Below, one piece after another: positions 5,873-11,544 of a stretch of 15,673 nucleotides of DNA. The DNA comes from Patescibacteria group bacterium (lineage in GTDB: Bacteria > Patescibacteriota > Microgenomatia > UBA12405): positions 1 through 15,673 of the forward strand of contig JAHIEZ010000079.1 of assembly GCA_018901355.1 (NCBI GenBank), in the 5' to 3' direction. Made by a program: the position numbers and the translations under genes. Position 1 is the first letter of the stretch, and every line of letters begins with the position of its first letter. The notes below the pieces were generated by a model. That model saw nothing but the letters and a program-made list of their open reading frames with translations. It was not told the DNA's origin and searched no databases.

Positions 5873-6598
5873 ATGAAAAAACAAAAAGCCTCTTTTCCCC
5901 TTATTCGCTTTCAGCAGATCACCAAAACCTATGTCACCGGACCGGTCAAATGTCAGGCTCTTAAGGGCATCGATTTTGACATTAGGAAGGGTGAATTTAT
6001 CGCCATTATCGGCCATTCCGGTTCCGGTAAGTCTACTATTATGAATATTTTAGGGGCTCTTGATTCACCCACCTCCGGTCAATATTTTTTAAACGGCAAA
6101 AATATCAGTCATTATAATGAAGATGAACTGGCTGATATCAGAAACCAAAAAATCGGTTTTGTTTTTCAATCCTTTAATCTTCTTCCCCGCACTACTGTTA
6201 TCAAAAACATCGAACGTCCCATGCTTTACGCTCATTTTTCACCCGAAAAAAGAACCAAGCGGGCCCTGGAAGTTTTACGGGCCGTCGGCCTCGAAGACAA
6301 GGCTCACAATCTTTCCAACTACATTTCCGGTGGTCAAATTCAACGCGTTGCCATTGCCCGGGCTTTGAGTATGAACCCCTCCATCATCTTGGCTGACGAA
6401 CCCACCGGCAATCTTGACACCAAAACCGCTCACGAAATCATGACCTTTTTTACCAAATTAAACAAACAAGGCAGTACCATTATCGTTATCACTCACGAAG
6501 ACGACATTGCCTCATTTGCCACTCGGGTTATCAAAATCACCGATGGCTTAGTCGAAAGTCAGAATTACAAATTGCAAACCGCCACTTTTATCAAATGA
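5873..6598 (+). CDS. ABC transporter ATP-binding protein (MacB/LolD type)
   Basis: A 241-residue nucleotide-binding subunit. Walker A is at 47-54 (G-H-S-G-S-G-K-S), the Q-loop at Gln99, the signature at 151-155, Walker B at 171-177 (I-I-L-A-D-E-P) and the H-loop His at 208. The signature reads ISGGQ rather than the usual LSGGQ, a conservative change. The sequence most resembles the ATPases of the MacB/LolD/FtsE group that power extracytoplasmic mechanotransmission rather than conventional import. Its stop overlaps the permease start (ATGA), so the two subunits are translationally coupled and encoded separately, unlike E. coli MacB, where they are fused. It supplies ATP hydrolysis for the exporter. 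Confidence 0.95.
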   Translation: MKKQKASFPLIRFQQITKTYVTGPVKCQALKGIDFDIRKGEFIAIIGHSGSGKSTIMNILGALDSPTSGQYFLNGKNISHYNEDELADIRNQKIGFVFQSFNLLPRTTVIKNIERPMLYAHFSPEKRTKRALEVLRAVGLEDKAHNLSNYISGGQIQRVAIARALSMNPSIILADEPTGNLDTKTAHEIMTFFTKLNKQGSTIIVITHEDDIASFATRVIKITDGLVESQNYKLQTATFIK

Positions 6599-7782
6599 TT
6601 GATATCAAAGAATTAATTATTTTATCTCTTGACCAACTTAAAGGCAGTTTGGTCAGGACGGCCCTAACAATGCTTGGTATCGTCATCGGCATCGCTTCTG
6701 TTATCACCATTATCTCTTTAGGCGAAGGTTCTACTAAATCCATTGTCGATCAAATTTCCACCTTCGGTACCAATGTTATCACTATTTCCCCCGGCCAAGC
6801 CAGAAGGGGACCGGGTGACGGCGGTGGCACCTTTGACACTCTTACTAAGGCCGATTCACGGGCTATTCTGACCTTAAGCAATATTGAAGCTGTCAGTGCT
6901 ATTGTCAGCGGCCAATCTACTTTGGTCAATGGCAGTCAATCTGTTTCTTCCTCCGTTACCGGTGTTGAGGGCACCTATGCTCTCATTCAATCTCTAAAAT
7001 TTTCCCAAGGCGATTTTTTTGCTGACAGTCAAATCGACAATCTAGCCAGAATAGTTATTTTAAATAACGACTTAGTCACCGAACTTTTAGGCGAATCTGC
7101 CTCTGTTGTTGGCGAAAAAATCCGCCTAAATGGTAAAACTTTCAAAATTGTTGGCGTTATTGAAGGCGGTTCTTCCGTCTTAGTTCCCTTTTCCACCGCC
7201 CAAAAAATTCTTTTCGGCCATGATTATTTAAACAGTATTTCTGTTCGGGTTATTGATAACAGCCTGATGGAGCAGACTTCGACTGATATCGAAAACCTGC
7301 TTTTATCCCGTCATCAAATCAGTAATGCCGACAATGCCGACTTTAATCTCAGAAATCCCCTGGAAATGATTAATACTGTCAGTTCTATGACCGGTACTTT
7401 GACTACTGTTTTATCAGGTATTGCCGCCATTTCTCTTTTGGTTGGCGGCATTGGTATTATGAATATCATGCTGGTCACCGTCACTGAACGCACCCGCGAC
7501 ATTGGTTTGTTAAAAGCCATTGGTGCCAAAGCCAAAGATATTTTAGCTCAATTTCTGATCGAATCTTTAGTTCTTACTTTAGCCGGTGGTTTAATCGGTG
7601 TCATTTTGGGTGCCACCCTAACTTATTTTGCCTCATCTGCCATGTCCATTCCCTTTATTATCAGTTTTAAATCTGTCTTTTTAGCTGTCGCCGTTTCTGC
7701 TTCTGTTGGTATTCTCTTTGGTTGGTATCCGGCCAAAAAAGCCAGTATCCTTAATCCTATTGACGCCCTCCGTTACGAATAG
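6595..7782 (+). CDS. MacB-like ABC permease (MacB_PCD + FtsX domains)
   Basis: A 395-residue permease with the four-span MacB layout. One span lies near the N-terminus (about 23-43), followed by a large extracytoplasmic domain (about 45-265). Three clustered spans lie at about 270-293, 322-348 and 361-380. The FtsX-type conserved motif T-E-R-T-R-D-I-G-L-L-K-A-I-G-A lies just after the second span. The C-terminus N-P-I-D-A-L-R-Y-E is the typical MacB ending. With the adaptor and ATPase it forms a tripartite-like exporter; candidates for cargo are peptides, antibiotics or lipids, and the sequence does not decide. The gene ends directly before a strong bidirectional terminator, marking the operon end. 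Confidence 0.94.
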   Translation: MIDIKELIILSLDQLKGSLVRTALTMLGIVIGIASVITIISLGEGSTKSIVDQISTFGTNVITISPGQARRGPGDGGGTFDTLTKADSRAILTLSNIEAVSAIVSGQSTLVNGSQSVSSSVTGVEGTYALIQSLKFSQGDFFADSQIDNLARIVILNNDLVTELLGESASVVGEKIRLNGKTFKIVGVIEGGSSVLVPFSTAQKILFGHDYLNSISVRVIDNSLMEQTSTDIENLLLSRHQISNADNADFNLRNPLEMINTVSSMTGTLTTVLSGIAAISLLVGGIGIMNIMLVTVTERTRDIGLLKAIGAKAKDILAQFLIESLVLTLAGGLIGVILGATLTYFASSAMSIPFIISFKSVFLAVAVSASVGILFGWYPAKKASILNPIDALRYE

Positions 7783-7814
7783 AAAAAAATTCACCTCCGG
7801 AGGTGCACTTTTTT
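7783..7814. terminator. bidirectional intrinsic terminator between convergent genes
   Basis: The perfect 14-bp palindrome CACCTCCGGAGGTG (7792-7805) is flanked by an A-run (7783-7789) and a T-run (7809-7814). It therefore works as an intrinsic terminator in either direction. It fills the 30-base gap between the permease stop (7782) and the stop of the minus-strand zinc-ribbon gene (7813). Confidence 0.9.
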
Positions 7815-8343
7815 ATTCTTCCTCTTCTGGCGGTAAATATTCTTCTCCATTACTGACTTCTTGTCCTGTTTTCAGCCATTCAACATAATCACACCCCGTC
7901 GCCTTTCTGGCTTCTCTGTCCCACCCGGCCGTCGAACACTTTTTCATTCTCTTGCCGTTGGCGGTAGTGTATAACACCAAAGGTTTACTGCATTTCGGAC
8001 ATTTTTCATTTAGTTTTTCTGTTGTGCCGTTAATCCATTCAATATAATCACACCCTGTCGCCTGTTTGGCTTCCTTATCCCAACCTCCCTTAGAACATTT
8101 TTTCATTTTTTTACCAAATCTAGTTACTTGAAGGACAAGTGGTGCTCCACACTTAGGACACTTTTCGTCTAATTCTTTTGGCTCCACTTCCAGCCATTTT
8201 ACATAGTCACAGCCCTCGTTTTTATGTGTTTCGCTGTTCCATGATCCCTGACTGCAACGTTGTAATTTTCTACCGGTAGCTGTTTCAGTAATCTCACCTA
8301 AAGCAGCTCCGCATTTTGGACAAACATCTTCATTTTTATTCAT
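7813..8343 (-). CDS. triple topoisomerase-type zinc-ribbon protein
   Basis: A 176-residue protein built of three tandem C4 zinc ribbons of about 45 residues with a 53-54-residue period. The cysteine sets are C8/C11/C30/C45, C62/C65/C83/C98 and C115/C118/C136/C151. Each unit runs C-P-K-C..G-K-x-M-K-K-C-S..G-W-D-x-E-A..G-C-D-Y-x-E-W. They resemble the zinc fingers at the C-terminus of bacterial topoisomerase I, which bind DNA, but no topoisomerase core is attached. The tail is acidic (about 166-176). The start overlaps the end of rlmN by 8 bases, so the genes form one operon. It is likely a nucleic-acid-binding accessory protein, possibly for RNA given its rlmN partner; the function is unproven. 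Confidence 0.82.
   Translation of the reverse strand: MNKNEDVCPKCGAALGEITETATGRKLQRCSQGSWNSETHKNEGCDYVKWLEVEPKELDEKCPKCGAPLVLQVTRFGKKMKKCSKGGWDKEAKQATGCDYIEWINGTTEKLNEKCPKCSKPLVLYTTANGKRMKKCSTAGWDREARKATGCDYVEWLKTGQEVSNGEEYLPPEEEE
7873..8325 (-). repeat. three intragenic tandem repeats encoding zinc ribbons
   Basis: Three units at about 8191-8325, 8032-8163 and 7873-8004 show clear DNA-level similarity, strongest between the second and third encoded units (for example the stretch encoding A-T-G-C-D-Y). The first unit is the most diverged. This indicates internal duplication followed by divergence. Confidence 0.75.
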
Positions 8344-9337
8344 CTTTATATCTTACCACTAATTGTCCACAAGCCGCTTTTATTTCTCGTCCAAAAGATT
8401 TTCTGACCGAATACAACACCCTGGCCCTATCCAATTCTCTTAAAAAATCGGCCTCTCTCTCCCTGTTACTGCTCCAAAAAGCACCGTCGGTTGGATTTAA
8501 TTTAATTATATTAAGATAAAACAATTTATTGCTTTTAATAAATCGGCTCAAGCGTCTCGCCTCCGCTATACTGTCGTTTATCCCGTCAATTAGGGCATAT
8601 TCAAAAAACAGCTGTCTTCTGGTTTTTTGGCAATAATATTCAAAGGCTTTTCTCAGTTCATCAAGATTATTTTCTTTGGCCACCGGCATCAGTTTTTCTC
8701 TGGTTTTTTGATCGGTCGCATGCAGTGACACTGCCAAGTTTATCTCTACTCCCAAATCAGCAAATTCATAAATTTTTTCTATTATACCTACGGTTGAAAT
8801 GCTCATTTTTCTCCAGCCAATATCCAAATTATCGTGAATTATTTCAATTGCTCTCCATACATTTTCCCAATTGGCAAACGGCTCTCCCATTCCCATAAAC
8901 ACTATCCTGCCCACGTATTGGGGCTGGACCTTATTATTCCAATATAGCAATTGATCCACTATCTCTTCCGCTTCCAGGTTTCTTTTCAATCCCATTTTAC
9001 CGGTGGCACAAAACTTACAACCCATGGCACAGCCCACCTGTGTCGATAAACAAGCCGAAATCCACTCTCCATAATTCATCAGCACTGTTTCTATTTTTTT
9101 CCCGTCTTTTAGTTTCAATACCGTTTTTTCACAATCTTCACCTTTTTTAATTTCAATTTCTGCCACCGCCAATAATCCAACTTTATCGTCCAATTCTTTT
9201 CTCAAGTCCAAAGGCAAATCGGTCATTTCCTCGAATTTTTTATACTTTCCCGAAAAATAATTTTTTACAATTTGTTTCAACCTAAAATTCGGTAAGTTCA
9301 ATTCCGATAATAATTTTTCAACTTTTTTTATATCCAT
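8336..9337 (-). CDS. rlmN: dual-specificity 23S rRNA/tRNA adenine-C2 methyltransferase RlmN
   Basis: A 333-residue radical-SAM methyltransferase that methylates C2 of A2503 in 23S rRNA and, in characterised members, A37 of some tRNAs. The radical-SAM motif C-A-M-G-C-K-F-C gives cluster ligands C103, C107 and C110. C96, seven residues before the first ligand, corresponds to E. coli C118. C323, near the C-terminus in A-A-C-G-Q-L, corresponds to the methyl-carrying C355. Thus all five mechanistic cysteines are present. Other family segments include M-G-E-P-F-A-N, S-T-V-G-I, S-L-H-A and L-N-P-T. The length is slightly short for the family. It is first in a two-gene unit with the zinc-ribbon gene. 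An intrinsic terminator lies immediately upstream, so its promoter is unclear. Confidence 0.96.
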   Translation of the reverse strand: MDIKKVEKLLSELNLPNFRLKQIVKNYFSGKYKKFEEMTDLPLDLRKELDDKVGLLAVAEIEIKKGEDCEKTVLKLKDGKKIETVLMNYGEWISACLSTQVGCAMGCKFCATGKMGLKRNLEAEEIVDQLLYWNNKVQPQYVGRIVFMGMGEPFANWENVWRAIEIIHDNLDIGWRKMSISTVGIIEKIYEFADLGVEINLAVSLHATDQKTREKLMPVAKENNLDELRKAFEYYCQKTRRQLFFEYALIDGINDSIAEARRLSRFIKSNKLFYLNIIKLNPTDGAFWSSNREREADFLRELDRARVLYSVRKSFGREIKAACGQLVVRYKDE

Positions 9338-9348
9338 TTGTCTTTACC

Positions 9349-9381
9349 AAAAAAAACAGGGGTCAAAAGACCCCTGTTTTT
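9349..9381. terminator. intrinsic terminator after RRM gene (bidirectional form)
   Basis: CAGGGGTC (9357-9364) and GACCCCTG (9369-9376) form a perfect 8-bp stem with an AAAA loop, flanked by an A-run (9349-9356) and a T-run (9377-9381). Read on the minus strand it terminates the RRM transcript. It sits only about 12 bases upstream of the rlmN start, so rlmN may depend on partial read-through or a cryptic promoter. Confidence 0.9.
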
Positions 9382-9396
9382 CCTTATTAGTTCAAA

Positions 9397-9702
9397 TTAG
9401 TATCTTGAACCACCACCACCGCTGGAATAGTTATCCCTTCGGGGGGGTCTATCTTCCATCGGTCTGGCTTCATTGACCTTGACCTCTCGGCCATCGATCT
9501 CTTTGCCATCAAACATTTGAATGGCGGCAGCCGCCTCTTCATCTGTAGACATTTCTACGAAACCAAAGCCTTTGGATCTACCTGTAGCTCTGTCACTAAT
9601 AACTGTCGCTGTAACTACTGTTCCAGCTTGCGCGAAAGCCGCCGCTAATGAGTCATTGGTTGTGTCGTAAGACAGACCGCCGACATACAATCTTTTTGCC
9701 AT
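9397..9702 (-). CDS. RRM-family RNA-binding protein with Gly-rich tail
   Basis: A 101-residue single RNA-recognition-motif protein like the cyanobacterial and bacterial Rbp proteins. RNP2 is L-Y-V-G-G-L at residues 5-10 and RNP1 is K-G-F-G-F-V-E-M at 44-51, with the expected beta-alpha-beta spacing. After about residue 80 an Arg/Pro stretch and a Gly/Ser tail ending in S-R-Y resemble glycine-rich RNA-binding proteins. It probably binds single-stranded RNA as a chaperone or regulator, perhaps in cold response as in relatives. It is monocistronic, with its own terminator. The region before the start has no Shine-Dalgarno; a TTTAAT lies only 3 bases before the ATG, so the promoter is uncertain. 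Codon use is more balanced than in its minus-strand neighbours, fitting high expression. Confidence 0.94.
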   Translation of the reverse strand: MAKRLYVGGLSYDTTNDSLAAAFAQAGTVVTATVISDRATGRSKGFGFVEMSTDEEAAAAIQMFDGKEIDGREVKVNEARPMEDRPPRRDNYSSGGGGSRY

Positions 9703-9846
9703 TGTATTAAAAAAACTATTAACTTGTAGCGACTTCTTTTCAAAAAAACTTGACAGAACTTTCCCTACGACATTTATTTTACCTTATTTCCTGAAAAAAA
9801 ACACAAATAGCTTATTTGCTTCCCTTTTTTCTGTTATATTAAAACA
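9703..9846. promoter_or_regulatory. divergent intergenic region with dyad
   Basis: This 144-base AT-rich gap separates the divergent RRM gene and the gene at 9847. It holds a perfect 6-bp dyad with a 3-base centre, CAAATA-GCT-TATTTG (9804-9818), placed 16 bases before the -10 of the rightward gene, where an operator overlapping the -35 position could lie. No consensus -35 is seen for either direction. Confidence 0.4.
9832..9840 (+). promoter_or_regulatory. extended -10 element, leaderless type
   Basis: TGT followed by TATATT (9835-9840, 5 of 6 matches) forms an extended -10 ending 6 bases before the ATG at 9847. There is no Shine-Dalgarno. The expected transcription start coincides with the start codon. 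Confidence 0.65.
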
Positions 9847-10470
9847 ATGGAATCTTCCAAGTTTAAGATTATTTTCCTCTTTCTTTTCCTCAATCTGCTC
9901 TTTTTAAATTTTGGTCTAGCTCTTCTCTGGCAGAAAAAACAACCTCCTGTTTCAAGCTCTATCCTGACCTCTGACGATAATTATCGTCAAAACCTGGAAA
10001 ATGACATCAAAGACCTAAAAGCCAAATTGATACAAATTCAATCCGCCTCCATCTCTGCCTCTCTTTCTCCTTTTCCCACCTCCTCTCCTGTTTCCAAAAA
10101 CACCACCGTTTCCTATGTTCCCGTTCCCGGTTCTGGCAGTCTTTTGGTTTATCAATGGACCAATCTCCCCGGTACCGAGTTTTATTTTAATCCCGCTGAT
10201 TTTCCTAATTTATCCGAAGCCTATTTTGAAGCCAACATGAAGCTCCTAAATGGCAACGGTCTGGCTTTCCTTCGTTTATTCGATCTTACCGCCGGTATTG
10301 AAATCTGGGGTTCAGAAATTCAAACCGCCAGCCAAACTGATACTATGGTAGTTTCCTCACCTCTCACTTTTCGTTCCGGTAACCATCTTCTCTGCGTTCA
10401 AGCCAAAAGCTTGACGGCCGATACCACCGTTTTCAACTCCGGTCGCCTAAAAATAACTAATAAAAATTAA
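9847..10470 (+). CDS. membrane-anchored extracytoplasmic protein, family not recognised
   Basis: I do not recognise a named family for this 207-residue protein. A signal-anchor span occupies about 8-29. A short helical, probably coiled-coil segment follows (about 44-62), then a Ser/Pro/Thr-rich linker (about 65-88). The C-terminal domain (about 90-207) is rich in beta-forming and aromatic residues with repeated Phe/Tyr and Asn/Gly turns, suggesting a beta-sandwich; it has a single Cys near 184. The layout resembles a stalked surface protein. Its start is supported by an extended -10 at 9832-9840. The next gene, 39 bases downstream, encodes a secreted protease and has its own -10-like site, so joint regulation is possible but not shown. 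Confidence 0.72.
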   Translation: MESSKFKIIFLFLFLNLLFLNFGLALLWQKKQPPVSSSILTSDDNYRQNLENDIKDLKAKLIQIQSASISASLSPFPTSSPVSKNTTVSYVPVPGSGSLLVYQWTNLPGTEFYFNPADFPNLSEAYFEANMKLLNGNGLAFLRLFDLTAGIEIWGSEIQTASQTDTMVVSSPLTFRSGNHLLCVQAKSLTADTTVFNSGRLKITNKN

Positions 10471-10494
10471 AAAGTGAATTATTCGAGAGTTTAA

Positions 10495-10503
10495 TGTTAA
10501 ACT
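10495..10503 (+). promoter_or_regulatory. extended -10-like element before protease gene
   Basis: TGT followed by TAAACT (10498-10503, 4 of 6 matches) ends 6 bases before the ATG at 10510, with no Shine-Dalgarno. It is weaker than the other sites, but the TG extension and spacing match the leaderless pattern. Confidence 0.45.
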
Positions 10504-10509
10504 GAAAGT

Positions 10510-11241
10510 ATGAAAAAAACAATTATCTCCTTGTCCCTGTTTCTACTTTTTCCCATTCTCTACCCTAGCCAAAGTTTGGCCAAGTCAAAAACTTTACCTC
10601 CCGGCCTTGAAGACAAGGGCCCATTGACTAAAATCACTTTTATTCACTACAAAAAATCTCCTGCCAAACCCTCCAAGCTCGGCAAACCGGCCAAATCTTC
10701 CCCCTGCTACGGCTTTTTGGCCAACAATGCCAAATGGAAAATAGCCGAGCCCTATCTTATCAATCCCCTCAATCAGGATGGTCTTTCCGCCCCTTTTATT
10801 CTTGACAGTCTGGCGGCTGGAGTTGGAGAGTGGGAGAGATACGGCGGCAATATTTTTGGCGTCGGTACCAGCGACTATTCGGCTATATATGGTCAATATG
10901 ATCAAAAAAATTCCGTCCAATTCGGCCTTTATCCCGATCCCAATGTTATTGCTGTCACCTCTGTTTGGGGTTATTTTTCCGGCCCTCCTCAAACCCGTCA
11001 GCTGGTTGAATGGGATATGCTCTTCAATGACAGTTTTACTTGGGGTGATGCCCATACTAATTCCTCCCTTATGGATTTGCAAAATATCGCCACTCACGAA
11101 TTAGGTCACTCTGCCGGCATGGCTGATCTTTATGAGACCGCCTGTCAGTCAGAAACCATGTATGGTTATTCTACCGAAGGCGAAATCAGTAAGCGCGATC
11201 TTGGCTTAGGGGATATCACCGGCATCCAAAAACTTTATTAA
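10510..11241 (+). CDS. secreted matrixin/snapalysin-like zinc metalloprotease
   Basis: A 243-residue secreted metzincin. The signal peptide is about 1-25 (cleavage near S-L-A-K). The catalytic motif is H-E-L-G-H-S-A-G-M-A-D: zinc ligands H196 and H200, catalytic E197, and D206 where most metzincins have a third His. An HExxHxxGxxD pattern is known from snapalysins (family M7). The Met-turn methionine is probably M217 in S-E-T-M-Y-G. The ending G-D-I-T-G-I-Q-K-L-Y is typical of matrixin domains. No large propeptide with a cysteine switch is evident; Cys66 and Cys212 might form a disulfide. It probably cleaves extracellular proteins or peptides, an attractive function for a host-dependent small-genome cell, though that role is inferred. 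Confidence 0.87.
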   Translation: MKKTIISLSLFLLFPILYPSQSLAKSKTLPPGLEDKGPLTKITFIHYKKSPAKPSKLGKPAKSSPCYGFLANNAKWKIAEPYLINPLNQDGLSAPFILDSLAAGVGEWERYGGNIFGVGTSDYSAIYGQYDQKNSVQFGLYPDPNVIAVTSVWGYFSGPPQTRQLVEWDMLFNDSFTWGDAHTNSSLMDLQNIATHELGHSAGMADLYETACQSETMYGYSTEGEISKRDLGLGDITGIQKLY

Positions 11242-11244
11242 AAT

Positions 11245-11250
11245 TTTAAT
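11245..11250 (+). promoter_or_regulatory. -10-like element before DUF4342 gene
   Basis: TTTAAT (5 of 6 matches) ends 5 bases before the ATG at 11256, and no Shine-Dalgarno is present. The gap from the protease stop is only 14 bases, so co-transcription is also possible. Confidence 0.4.
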
Positions 11251-11255
11251 TCAAT

Positions 11256-11510
11256 ATGACTACCAAAATAAAAAAAGAAACAGTCGAAACCATAAAAGCT
11301 ACCGGTACCAATTTGGTTAAAAAAGTCAAACAACTTATTAAAGAAGGCAATGTTAGGCGTATTTCTGTTGTCGATAAATCCGGCAAGACTCTGATTGTTC
11401 TACCTCTTACCATTGGTGTGGTTGGCGCTCTTTTGGCTTTTCCTCTTACTGCCCTTAGTGTTATCGCCGCCATGGTCACCGAGTGCACCATTAAAGTCGA
11501 GAGAAAGTAA
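11256..11510 (+). CDS. DUF4342-family small membrane-associated protein
   Basis: An 84-residue protein matching DUF4342. It has a basic amphipathic N-terminal helix (about 5-30), the conserved E-G-N-V-R-R-I at about 31-37, a G-K-T-L-I-V-L-P-L-T segment (43-52), a hydrophobic region (about 50-73) that probably forms a membrane hairpin or span, and the ending C-T-I-K-V-E-R-K. The family's function is unknown; in other proteins it may follow UBA/TS-N-like sequence, and the N-terminal helix here could be a remnant of that. It lies 14 bases after the protease gene and converges on the P-type ATPase gene. No clear terminator was found in the 34-base gap between them. Confidence 0.82.
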   Translation: MTTKIKKETVETIKATGTNLVKKVKQLIKEGNVRRISVVDKSGKTLIVLPLTIGVVGALLAFPLTALSVIAAMVTECTIKVERK

Positions 11511-11544
11511 TTTCTTATCTCTCATTACAATCGTACTCCCGTTA

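Noticed and set aside
6323..6337. ISGGQ instead of LSGGQ in the ABC ATPase as a sign of inactivity
   Set aside because: Leu to Ile at this position is conservative and all other catalytic motifs are intact.
7873..8325. Three-unit repeat as a CRISPR-like or tandem-repeat array
   Set aside because: Units are about 160 bases, diverged, in frame and encode zinc ribbons; there are no short identical repeats with unique spacers.
10594..11097. Minus-strand 167-residue frame across the protease gene
   Set aside because: It is antisense to the metzincin with its signal peptide and catalytic motif; no domain or initiation signal is seen.
11502..11526. GAGAG/CTCTC pairing between convergent DUF4342 and ATPase genes as a terminator
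   Set aside because: The stem is interrupted and AT-rich, without a following T-run; support is too weak.
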